Below, piece by piece: positions 1 through 6,485 of a stretch of 11,673 bases of DNA. The notes under the pieces are model-generated. The model did no database searches and was not told the DNA's origin. It was given only the letters and a program-made list of their open reading frames with translations. The position numbers and the translations under genes were made by a program. The stretch is from NCBI GenBank assembly GCA_015487435.1, contig WFPU01000051.1:1-11673 (forward strand), given 5' to 3'. The DNA is from Sulfurimonas sp. (GTDB lineage Bacteria > Campylobacterota > Campylobacteria > Campylobacterales > Sulfurimonadaceae). Every line of letters starts with the position of its first letter. The stretch's first letter is position 1.

Positions 1-125
1 GGCGCTACTATTAATTTTGTATTGGTTTTTTTACTAAAGTAATTGAAATTTTCCAATACACAAAGTTCTAAGCCACCCAAATCAGGGGAGAGACAAAATT
101 CTAAAATATTTTTATTATTATTCAA
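1..125 (-). CDS. Glycosyltransferase family 4-like protein, N-terminal fragment (continues past the window edge)
   Basis: The minus-strand frame is open from 125 to the window edge, giving 41 codons. It begins MNNNKNILEFCLSP and continues with DLGGLELCV. A short hydrophobic beta strand followed by a GG-L-E loop is how many GT-B, family 4 glycosyltransferases begin; they transfer sugars from nucleotide-sugar donors to LPS or capsule acceptors at the inner membrane face. The start is taken as TTG at 125-123, because the frame is closed by TAA at 170-168 and has no ATG, GTG or other TTG between. An AAAGGG stretch lies about nine bases upstream. Neighbouring LPS-type genes fit the call. Only the N-terminus is visible, so the sugar, the acceptor and even the exact family are uncertain. 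A short ORF overlaps its start (separate entry). Confidence 0.6.
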   Translation of the reverse strand, partial: MNNNKNILEFCLSPDLGGLELCVLENFNYFSKKTNTKLIVA

Positions 126-148
126 TCCTTGTATCCCTTTTGGTTCAT
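122..148 (-). other. Possible 8-codon upstream ORF overlapping the TTG start of the edge glycosyltransferase
   Basis: On the minus strand, ATG at 148-146 opens eight codons (MNQKGYKD) and stops at TGA 124-122, which overlaps the TTG start at 125-123 in another frame. AGAGGG, a good Shine-Dalgarno sequence, lies three to four bases before the ATG, a little closer than ideal. It could be a translated leader that delivers ribosomes to the TTG by re-initiation. It could also mark a one-base indel separating the original ATG start from the rest of the gene. Either reading is inference. Confidence 0.25.
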
Positions 149-168
149 AAGCCCTCTTACGATATAAT
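140..168 (+). promoter_or_regulatory. Probable sigma-70 promoter for the LPS kinase-like gene
   Basis: TATAAT at 163-168 lies 17 bases after TTGGTT at 140-145, a partial -35 match. Transcription would start near 175, leaving a leader of about 45 bases before the ATG at 222. In Campylobacterota the -10 element carries most of the promoter signal, so the weak -35 is not against it. The same core, GATATAATT, recurs before the membrane transferase gene at 2685-2693. Confidence 0.5.
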
Positions 169-183
169 TAAAATAATTTTATC
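161..183. repeat. Imperfect inverted repeat over the -10 region of the divergent promoter
   Basis: Two 10-base arms, 161-170 and 174-183, are inverted copies with one mismatch around a 3-base AAA centre. The left arm contains the plus-strand -10 box. The position would suit an operator between two divergent glycan genes. However, the arms are nearly all A/T, and such symmetry is common by chance in sequence of this composition. Confidence 0.25.
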
Positions 184-221
184 AAAAACAATATAAATAA
201 CTATTTAACCTGGATATACTA

Positions 222-965
222 ATGAGCTATAAATATCAAATAAATGAAAAATATCAACTATTTAAAGAATTTACTCTAAATATCAAATCAAATTTTGAGA
301 GTAATTCAAACACTATTCATAAAGCAAGAAATGAATTAAAAATAATCTCTCATTCTAACATAAGCACAGTAGTTAAGTCTTTTAAAATACCAAATATTAT
401 TAATCAAATAGTTTACTCTTATTTTAGAAAATCAAAAGCTAAAAAATCATACGAATATTCTATGAAAATTTTACAATTTACACCAACACCAATAGCTTAC
501 ATTGAGTTTTATAAACTTGGATTTTTGCGAGAGAGCTATTTTATTAGTGAAGAGTTTAAATATGATTTTACAATAAGAGAATCTCTTTTAGATAAAGAAT
601 TTCCAAACAAAGATGAAATTTTTAGAGCATTTGCCAGATTTACTTTAAAACTACATAACAATGATATATTTCACAACGATTATTCTCCAGGTAATATATT
701 AATAAAAAAAAGTATCGATGGGTATATATTTAAGATAGTAGACATAAATAGAATGATGTTTTATAAGCTTTCTCAAGATGATAGGGCAAAAAATTTCTCA
801 AAACTTTGGGCAAGTGATGAGATACTTACAATTATGGCTAATGAATATATAAAGCACTATGAGTGTGATGAAGAATTTGTATCTAAAGTTTTATATTATT
901 CAAACAAAAATAAAGAGATAAAAAATTTCAAAAAAAGATTAAAAGGAAAAGCTGTTAATGATTAA
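222..965 (+). CDS. LPS kinase-like protein (WaaP/InaA/Kdo-kinase type, protein-kinase fold)
   Basis: A 247-residue predicted cytoplasmic protein with the hallmarks of LPS core kinases. VVKSFKIPN near residues 50-58 supplies a candidate ATP-binding lysine (K52). HNDYSPGNIL at 151-160 is the catalytic loop, with D153 and N158. VDINR at 173-177 places D174 where the kinase metal-binding aspartate sits. Members of this family phosphorylate heptose or Kdo in the LPS inner core from ATP, which strengthens the outer membrane. Length and motif spacing fit the family, and there is no signal peptide or membrane span. The ATG at 222 follows a weak TGGA and is the first usable start after the promoter. 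The 3' end overlaps the next glycosyltransferase by 8 bases, so the two are probably co-translated. The substrate sugar is unknown; a small-molecule or protein substrate cannot be excluded. Confidence 0.72.
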   Translation: MSYKYQINEKYQLFKEFTLNIKSNFESNSNTIHKARNELKIISHSNISTVVKSFKIPNIINQIVYSYFRKSKAKKSYEYSMKILQFTPTPIAYIEFYKLGFLRESYFISEEFKYDFTIRESLLDKEFPNKDEIFRAFARFTLKLHNNDIFHNDYSPGNILIKKSIDGYIFKIVDINRMMFYKLSQDDRAKNFSKLWASDEILTIMANEYIKHYECDEEFVSKVLYYSNKNKEIKNFKKRLKGKAVND

Positions 966-1719
966 TATAAAAAATATATCATGTGTGATTATTGCAAAAG
1001 ATGCACAAACTACATTAAAAAATACTCTAGATTCATTAAAAACATTTGAAGATGTAGTTGTTTATAGCAATAATTCAACTGATGATACAGAAAAAATTGC
1101 TTTATCATACAAAAATGTAAATCTGATAACAGGTAATTTTTTAGGTTTTGGTCCAACAAAAAACAAAGCTGCTACATTCGCTAAAAATGATTGGGTTTTA
1201 TCATTAGACTCAGATGAAAATTTATCAAATGAGTTTATACAAAACCTATCAAATTTAAAATTAAAAGATGACTCAGTATATACAATCTTACGCTCTAATT
1301 ATTATAAAACTCAACAAATCAAACATTGTTGGGGCAATGATATTATTACTAGACTCTACAATAAAACTAAGACATCATTTACAGATAAAAAAGTGCATGA
1401 AAAAATTATCGATAATAACTTTAACATAGTAAATTTAGACGGAATTGTTAAACATTATCCATATAATACAATTACGGACTTCATAATTAAGCTTGATAGA
1501 TATTCAACTATTTATGCAAATGATAATGTTGGCAAAAAAAAATCATCTCCATCTAAAGCATTTTTTAATGGTATGTTTTCATTTATAAAAACTTATATTT
1601 TTAAACGTGGATTTTTAGATGGTTATGCAGGTTTAATTATTGCATTTTCACATATGGCTACAAATTTTTATAAATATATAAAACTATATGAAAAAAACTT
1701 AGAATTAAAGAGAGACTAA
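958..1719 (+). CDS. Family 2 glycosyltransferase, WaaE/KdtX-like LPS core sugar transferase
   Basis: A 253-residue GT-A protein. The N-terminus ISCVIIAKDAQTTL is the usual first strand of family 2 enzymes. SNNSTDDT (37-44) is the nucleotide-binding loop, LDSDE (83-87) the DXD metal site, and WGNDIITRLYN with VHEKI (146-150) matches the acceptor-side signature of the WaaE/KdtX branch. That branch adds a glucose-type residue to the LPS inner core. A moderately hydrophobic stretch near 223-245 may rest on the membrane, as is common in the family. The ATG at 958 overlaps the kinase gene by 8 bases, and AAAGGAAAA lies just upstream. The 3' end runs 15 bases into the convergent family 9 gene. The family is secure; the sugar donor and the linkage are not readable from sequence. 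Confidence 0.82.
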   Translation: MINIKNISCVIIAKDAQTTLKNTLDSLKTFEDVVVYSNNSTDDTEKIALSYKNVNLITGNFLGFGPTKNKAATFAKNDWVLSLDSDENLSNEFIQNLSNLKLKDDSVYTILRSNYYKTQQIKHCWGNDIITRLYNKTKTSFTDKKVHEKIIDNNFNIVNLDGIVKHYPYNTITDFIIKLDRYSTIYANDNVGKKKSSPSKAFFNGMFSFIKTYIFKRGFLDGYAGLIIAFSHMATNFYKYIKLYEKNLELKRD

Positions 1720-2631
1720 CTTTTTCTTTACCTTTTCAAAAAGTTTGACCCTTAATTTTCCATCTTGAGGTATCATAAAGTGTTGTTGTTTATCTTCATC
1801 ACCGACAGCTTTCCATCTTGATGCACTTGCAAAGAGAGTATCTGCAAAAAAAGTCATAGTTGGAACTCCAACTAATGATGCTAAATGGTATGTGCCTGTT
1901 GATGTACTAATAAATAGTTTAAAATTTTTTATATATTTTGCAAACTCTATAAGACCATTAGTTGAAAGATAAAAGGTTATATCTTCTTTTTGAAGTCTAT
2001 TTTTCATATTTTGCATAAGTCCTACTTCATCTGGACCAAATGTAAGTATCACTTTATTTTTTTTTAAAACCTTTCGAATAAGTACTTCATATTCATCTAG
2101 GCTCCAATTAGCATCAGATGAACCACCAAAACCAACATGAAAACCTACAACATCTTTATTAAGCTCAGAACTAACATCTAAATCTAATAGCGGTTTTTTA
2201 TATTGTAAATTTATATCGGGAAACAAAGCTTTTGTGAGTTGTAAATTGTATTCAAATTCAGCCATTTTAACTTGACTACGCCTTTGCTTAATCCTTTTAT
2301 TATAAAAAATTTGTGCTATTTTTGTAGCTGGTGCTATTCTTAATGGAATATTTGCCAAAAACTGAGTTATTGCTACTCTAGTATTTGAAAACATTGTAAT
2401 AGATACATCAATTTTTGCACTCTTAACTCTTTTGGTTAATTCAGCAATACTACAATTATCATCTACTATAACATAATCAATAAATTCACATTCTAAAGCT
2501 AATAATTTATTAATTGGAGATACGCATACTATTATTTTATTTTTTTTGTTATATTTTTTTAAAACATATATTGCAGGAAGTGTAGTTATAAAATCACCAA
2601 GCTTGTCTGTTCGAACAACTAATATATTCAC
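1705..2631 (-). CDS. Family 9 glycosyltransferase (ADP-heptose:LPS heptosyltransferase-like)
   Basis: A 308-residue GT-B protein. MNILVVRTDKLGDFITTLP at the N-terminus is the classic heptosyltransferase start, with D13 as the likely catalytic acid/base. HVGFGGSSDANW (165-176) opens the donor-binding domain. STSTGTYHLASLVGVPT (242-258) is the conserved ADP-heptose-binding loop, usually SGPxHLA, here with Thr-Gly-Thr replacing Gly-Pro-x. The family moves heptose from ADP-heptose onto the LPS inner core in the cytoplasm. It is somewhat shorter than typical WaaC/WaaF proteins (about 340 residues). The start is GTG at 2631-2629, because the conserved N-terminus begins exactly there and no ATG fits. 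No strong Shine-Dalgarno is visible, only a GAGAGAG tract. It converges on the family 2 gene and diverges from the membrane transferase gene. Another sugar donor remains possible. Confidence 0.8.
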   Translation of the reverse strand: MNILVVRTDKLGDFITTLPAIYVLKKYNKKNKIIVCVSPINKLLALECEFIDYVIVDDNCSIAELTKRVKSAKIDVSITMFSNTRVAITQFLANIPLRIAPATKIAQIFYNKRIKQRRSQVKMAEFEYNLQLTKALFPDINLQYKKPLLDLDVSSELNKDVVGFHVGFGGSSDANWSLDEYEVLIRKVLKKNKVILTFGPDEVGLMQNMKNRLQKEDITFYLSTNGLIEFAKYIKNFKLFISTSTGTYHLASLVGVPTMTFFADTLFASASRWKAVGDEDKQQHFMIPQDGKLRVKLFEKVKKKLVSL

Positions 2632-2686
2632 TTATTTATAGACTCTCTCTCTTGTAGTTTTATAAACAACTTTACCATATTAATGA

Positions 2687-2713
2687 TATAATTTCCCTTA
2701 TATTCATCCAAGG
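2687..2713 (+). promoter_or_regulatory. Probable -10 box and ribosome binding site for the membrane transferase gene
   Basis: TATAAT at 2687-2692 sits in the same GATATAATT context as the promoter at 161-169. No good -35 is visible at the expected distance. AAGG at 2710-2713 lies six bases before the TTG at 2720 and supports that start. ATATAA (2686-2691) and TTATAT (2698-2703) form a 6-base inverted repeat around the likely transcription start. Confidence 0.45.
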
Positions 2714-2719
2714 TTACTT

Positions 2720-4627
2720 TTGCAATTCAAAAACAGATATACACAAGTCTTATTTAGTGTAATTTTAAGTTTTTTCCTTTTAATGGCTGTAAGATTATTT
2801 CTTTACTATTCTTATCCGGATTACTTTTCAAACTTATCAAGCTCAGAATTATTCAGTTCATTATTTATGGGCATAAGAATTGATTTAGCTATTATTTCAC
2901 TATTTACATCAGTTATTTGGTTATTATTGCTCTTACCATTTAGATTTACTTTCTCTCCTTATTTTAGAAAATTATTAGGATTAATTTGGGGTATTATAAT
3001 TGGTGGCATTGTTTTTTACAATATTGCAGATACTTTCTATTTCGGATTTGTAAATAGACATATAGTTAATGAAGTTGCACATTTAGGAAATGATATATAT
3101 CCATTTATAAATATGGCTTTTAACTTATACACTTATCAAATAATTATTGGATTTATAATATTTGTTACTATCATATATATATATTTTAAAATATTTAGTG
3201 GTGAAATTATAAATAAATCATTAAATAAAAAAGAATGGACAGTAATTCCGCTTATTATAGTGATATCATTTTTAGGTATCAGAGGTAAAGTTAGTGGGAA
3301 ATCTTTCTCTATCTCTGATGCATTTGCAGTTAGTAAACTATCATCTGGAAACTTAGCACTTAGTGGTGTATATACAACTTATCGTTCAGCTAAACAAGAA
3401 AAAATAAACCATTATAGAGTTACCCCATCAAAAGCAATAAAAATACTACAAGAAACAATGAGTTCAGAAAAGTTCAAATTTTCAAACAAAGAATATCCTT
3501 TAATGCGTTCAATGGTTGAAGCAAATAAAACAAATTATAATGTTGTAATTGTAGTTTTAGAGAGCCTTAGTGCTAAATACTTAGATGCCTTAGCAAACAA
3601 TGACTTTGGAGTTACACCTACTCTAGATAAACTAGCTACACAAGGACAACTATATACAAATTTCTATGCAAATGGTCAAAGAAGTCAAGATGGAATAACT
3701 ACAATATATACAGGAATAACGCAGCCAGTTGCATTTGAATCACTAGGATCTGGATTAGAGCTATACGGATTATCATATCTTGGAGAAATTGTAAAAGACA
3801 ATGGTTATTCCACTTTAGCAATGCAAAGCTCAAACAGAAGATCTTTTAGAGTTGATGTTGTTAGTCACATAGCTGGTTTTGATCAATATTATGGTGCTCA
3901 AGATATTCCAAAAACTGGGGATGAACAAGGTGAACCTCAATTTGGTGAATGGGATGGAAATTCGTTTAGATTTCTTTTTAAAAAATTAAACAAAATACAA
4001 GAACCTTTTTTGAGTTTTTTCTTTACATCTACAACTCATGCACCATTTTTTTTGCCACATAAAAGATATGAAAAATATCCACACTCTAATAAAAACGAAA
4101 AAGGCTTTCTAAATACTATCAACTATGTTGATACTCAAATATCACACTTCATTGAAAATGCAAAAAAAGAAAAATGGTTTGATAATACAATCTTTATTTT
4201 CACATCTGATCATGTAGCTGCTAGGTCTAATTTAAATGGAGCAAAACAAACAACCGATAATTCAATCTTAGATGGATACCATATTCCACTCATCCTATAT
4301 GCTCCAAAAATACTTAAACCATTAAGATCAAATGTCTTAAGTTCTCACAGCGACATCATCCCCTCTATTATCGATATACTAGGTCTTGAAACTAATTTTA
4401 GCATGATTGGTCAATCTATATTTGATAACTCAGTTAATAAAAGATTTGTTTATGTCAAAGCTGGTAATATGATTGGACTTGGGCTAAAAAATGGTTCTGT
4501 ATTTTATAACTACAATAATTTTCTAGGGATTAATGGAGATATTAATGAAAATGAAAAAGAGCTACTCCTTAGCATTGATTCAGCACAAAGTTACCTACTT
4601 AAAAATTCAAAGTGGATGAAAAAATAA
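2720..4627 (+). CDS. Membrane-anchored LTA synthase/phosphoglycerol transferase-like enzyme (sulfatase superfamily)
   Basis: A 635-residue protein with about five N-terminal membrane spans (roughly 9-29, 52-74, 84-104, 137-158, 173-187) and a large C-terminal domain of the alkaline-phosphatase/sulfatase fold, probably periplasmic. Metal-site elements are visible: E281 in VVLES, FTSTTHAPF with H440, and FTSDH with D497 and H498. SHSDIIPSIIDILG (542-555) is the usual late signature. The nucleophile loop reads NGQRSQDG (318-325), making S322 the likely nucleophile; many relatives have Thr there. LtaS, MdoB/OpgB and related enzymes move phosphoglycerol or phosphoethanolamine from phospholipid to a glycan, and the LPS neighbours make surface-glycan decoration the best guess. 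The start is TTG at 2720 with AAGG six bases upstream; the next Met lies inside the first span. A true sulfatase is less likely given the membrane domain. Confidence 0.8.
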   Translation: MQFKNRYTQVLFSVILSFFLLMAVRLFLYYSYPDYFSNLSSSELFSSLFMGIRIDLAIISLFTSVIWLLLLLPFRFTFSPYFRKLLGLIWGIIIGGIVFYNIADTFYFGFVNRHIVNEVAHLGNDIYPFINMAFNLYTYQIIIGFIIFVTIIYIYFKIFSGEIINKSLNKKEWTVIPLIIVISFLGIRGKVSGKSFSISDAFAVSKLSSGNLALSGVYTTYRSAKQEKINHYRVTPSKAIKILQETMSSEKFKFSNKEYPLMRSMVEANKTNYNVVIVVLESLSAKYLDALANNDFGVTPTLDKLATQGQLYTNFYANGQRSQDGITTIYTGITQPVAFESLGSGLELYGLSYLGEIVKDNGYSTLAMQSSNRRSFRVDVVSHIAGFDQYYGAQDIPKTGDEQGEPQFGEWDGNSFRFLFKKLNKIQEPFLSFFFTSTTHAPFFLPHKRYEKYPHSNKNEKGFLNTINYVDTQISHFIENAKKEKWFDNTIFIFTSDHVAARSNLNGAKQTTDNSILDGYHIPLILYAPKILKPLRSNVLSSHSDIIPSIIDILGLETNFSMIGQSIFDNSVNKRFVYVKAGNMIGLGLKNGSVFYNYNNFLGINGDINENEKELLLSIDSAQSYLLKNSKWMKK

Positions 4628-4655
4628 TTTAATAACATGAATTTTTTCATTTTTA
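4616..4655. terminator. Possible bidirectional terminator between convergent genes
   Basis: ATGAAAAAAT (4616-4625) and ATTTTTTCAT (4641-4650) are perfect 10-base inverted arms around a 15-base loop. T-rich sequence follows on the plus strand, and the minus strand reads into a T-run within the left arm. The hairpin includes the stop codon of the membrane transferase gene and ends at the stop of the Sel1 gene on the other strand. The stem is almost entirely A-T, so it would be a weak rho-independent terminator. Confidence 0.4.
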
Positions 4656-5492
4656 TCTACATGCCCACGGACTATTTTTACAAAGTGTGACTAAGCTGTT
4701 TTTAGCTTCTAAATTTCCTTGTTTTGCACTTTTTGACCAATACTTGTATGCTAAAGGTTTATTTTGTTTAGTTATCTCCCCATAGTTATAATGGTTTGCT
4801 AAAATATTTTGAGATTGTTCATCTCCATTGTCGGCTGCTTTTTTATACCAATAGATAGCTTTTTGTTTATCTTTTTCTATGCCTCTACCATCTTCATAAC
4901 AAATCCCTAAATTTTTTTGTGCTTCTATTTGCTTTGTTGCTGCTTTTTTAAATAATTCAAACGCTTTTTTTTGATTTTCATTTATCCCTATCTCTGTATA
5001 GATTAGTCCTAAATTTAGTTGAGCCTTAGTATTTCCACTCTTAGCAGATTTTTCATACCAATAGATTGCTTGTCCTATATCTTTATTTAAATTTTTGCCA
5101 TGTTGATATGCTAATCCTAAATTATACTGAGCAAATTCATTACCTTGTTTAGCTGATTTTTTATAAAGAATAAATGCTTTTTTATAGTTTTTTTCAACTC
5201 CTAAGCCATTAAAATACATAATACCTAAAGCATATTGTGCTAGCTGATTTTCTTGATCGGCGGATGATTTAAACAGTTTAGCTGCTTCTGTGTAATTTTG
5301 TTCAATTCCCTCACCTTTGAAATACATTTTTCCAAAATTATATTGCGAAGTTGAATCACCAATCTGAGCCAATGGTTTCCAGTATTTTATAGCTGTCTTG
5401 TAGTCTTTGTTTTTATAGGCACTATCAGCCATATCTAGGGCACTACCAAAGCTATTTATAATAAATAAAAGCGTTATGAGAAAAAACTTCAT
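4653..5492 (-). CDS. Exported Sel1-repeat (TPR-like) protein
   Basis: A 279-residue protein with a short signal peptide (MKFFLITLLFIINSFGSA, cleavage likely near residue 18). About six Sel1-type helical repeats of roughly 36 residues follow, each with an A-x-YNLG-x-xY-x-x-G core and an A-x-x-WYxKSA helix; clear examples lie near 49-80, 86-117, 122-153, 192-223 and 245-262. Sel1 repeats form a curved solenoid for protein-protein contact, and in Campylobacterota such exported proteins are often cysteine-rich and numerous (the Hcp family). Here only C198, C271 and C278 are present, and the protein ends with C271 and C278 seven residues apart, which could form a disulfide in the periplasm. The ATG at 5492 follows AAGG eight bases upstream. 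No partner can be named from the neighbours. It may be periplasmic or secreted. Confidence 0.85.
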   Translation of the reverse strand: MKFFLITLLFIINSFGSALDMADSAYKNKDYKTAIKYWKPLAQIGDSTSQYNFGKMYFKGEGIEQNYTEAAKLFKSSADQENQLAQYALGIMYFNGLGVEKNYKKAFILYKKSAKQGNEFAQYNLGLAYQHGKNLNKDIGQAIYWYEKSAKSGNTKAQLNLGLIYTEIGINENQKKAFELFKKAATKQIEAQKNLGICYEDGRGIEKDKQKAIYWYKKAADNGDEQSQNILANHYNYGEITKQNKPLAYKYWSKSAKQGNLEAKNSLVTLCKNSPWACR

Positions 5493-5530
5493 AAACGATA
5501 CCTTATATTAAATTTTTTTATGATTCTATC

Positions 5531-5548
5531 ACAATAACAATAACAATA
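5531..5548. repeat. Three perfect tandem copies of the hexamer ACAATA between divergent genes
   Basis: ACAATA occurs three times in a row in the 126-base gap between the Sel1 gene and the 133-residue gene. On the minus strand it reads TATTGT, so overlapping TTGTTA units resemble -35 boxes and lie 40-60 bases before the Sel1 start. Copy-number change could shift promoter spacing, but three copies is short for slippage control. Confidence 0.5.
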
Positions 5549-5561
5549 TCTCTCCAAAGCT

Positions 5562-5590
5562 TTTTCATACTTCACAAATAATGTTATTAT
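5562..5590 (+). promoter_or_regulatory. Candidate promoter for the 133-residue gene
   Basis: TTTTCA (5562-5567) and TATTAT (5585-5590) are separated by 17 bases, giving a predicted start near 5597 and a leader of about 20 bases. AGAGG at about 5608-5612 is a good ribosome binding site for the ATG at 5619. Both promoter boxes are imperfect. Confidence 0.35.
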
Positions 5591-5618
5591 TCTTTTAACA
5601 AAATAAAAGAGGTAAAAA

Positions 5619-6020
5619 ATGGGTATAGCACAAGCAATTGAAAAAATTGTAGCTGATTTTATCGACTTAGGTAAAGTAGAGTGTGGGATTAAAATTAAGA
5701 AAGAAACATTAAACTTTGCAAGAAAACCATTAGAAGATTTTTTAGAATGTATAAATACTTTTAATATAAGAGAATTTTACAAAAAATCTGATACTGATAG
5801 TTTAACATACACAAACGTATGGAGTAGGGGTCAAAAAGAGTTTCTTGTAACATTACAGTTTACTGGAGTTAGATGTAGAATAGGATTTTATAAACATAAA
5901 AAAGGTAAAACTTCATTAATGGATATGTTACAGCAAAAAATCATATCTGATTCAGATATTACCTTTTTTGAAGTTGGTTTAGCAAAGGAAGAAACTAAAT
6001 ATGATAAATCAAAATCTTAA
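5619..6020 (+). CDS. Hypothetical 133-residue cytoplasmic protein
   Basis: I do not recognise this protein. It has no signal peptide or membrane span. The N-terminal half looks helical (roughly 3-17 and 36-55). Residues 63-93 look like two or three beta strands (TYTNVWS, EFLVTLQFTG, RCRIGFYKHKKG), followed by a helix near 98-110 and a charged tail. Cysteines are C22, C44 and C86, with no metal-binding spacing. Coding is supported by a strong AGAGG site at normal distance from the ATG, an open frame of 134 codons, and base use like its neighbours. It stands alone on the plus strand, divergent from the Sel1 gene and convergent with the lipoprotein gene, so context gives no function. Confidence 0.75.
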   Translation: MGIAQAIEKIVADFIDLGKVECGIKIKKETLNFARKPLEDFLECINTFNIREFYKKSDTDSLTYTNVWSRGQKEFLVTLQFTGVRCRIGFYKHKKGKTSLMDMLQQKIISDSDITFFEVGLAKEETKYDKSKS

Positions 6021-6048
6021 AAAAATATCGGTAGTATCAGGTATTTTT
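6019..6048. terminator. Weak inverted repeat between convergent genes, possible terminator
   Basis: AAAAATA (6021-6027) and TATTTTT (6042-6048) can pair around a 14-base loop just after the stop of the 133-residue gene and before the end of the lipoprotein gene. The seven-pair stem is all A-T and no separate T-run follows, so the call is weak. Confidence 0.22.
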
Positions 6049-6070
6049 AGTTAAGCCTTAAAGCGAGAAC

Positions 6071-6412
6071 TTATTCTTCAATTATATTAACAATGTATTT
6101 TTTCCCTGTCTCGATAGGAGTAACTGTAAAAAGAATTTTGTCATTTTCTATCATCCCATCTACACCATTAAGATAGTCAACTCTTGCATAACAAGTTCTT
6201 TTGCCATTTTGCTCTCTCAAATCAAGTTGCTTTTTCACGCTTTGCATATCTACTGTAGCTTTTATAGCATCAGTACTTAAAATCTCGGATAATCTATCCA
6301 TAACAGCCAAGTCAGAGCATTTAGGTGTTTTATTAGTTGAACCACTAATGCATGCGCTAAAGAAGATTAGGGTGGCTAATAGCAAAGAGGTTGAAATAGT
6401 TTTAGTTAACAT
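6071..6412 (-). CDS. Small predicted lipoprotein of unknown function
   Basis: A 113-residue protein with a positively charged start (MLTKTIS), a hydrophobic stretch to residue 18, and FFSAC ending at C21. This resembles a lipobox, although Phe at -3 is unusual. Cleavage and lipidation at C21 would leave a mature protein of about 93 residues. C32 and C74 could pair as a disulfide, giving a helix (about 35-68) packed on a small sheet (CYARVDY, ILFTVTPIE, KYIVNII). This resembles small envelope lipoproteins in general, but I cannot name a family. The ATG at 6412 follows AAAGG about nine bases upstream. The gene begins 73 bases after the tRNA-Asn 3' end on the same strand, so partial read-through from the strong tRNA promoter is possible. 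TATATT at 6440-6435 could instead be its own -10 box. Confidence 0.72.
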   Translation of the reverse strand: MLTKTISTSLLLATLIFFSACISGSTNKTPKCSDLAVMDRLSEILSTDAIKATVDMQSVKKQLDLREQNGKRTCYARVDYLNGVDGMIENDKILFTVTPIETGKKYIVNIIEE

Positions 6413-6485
6413 TTATAAGACCTTTGAGTTTTAGAATATATCGGTATTTTAGGTTTAATTGAAAGTTTGGAGGTTTAAAAAATTA

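Noticed and set aside
6201..6434. Plus-strand open frame of 77 codons opposite the lipoprotein gene
   Set aside because: It lies antisense to a gene with lipobox, ribosome site and sensible composition; its product has no recognisable feature.
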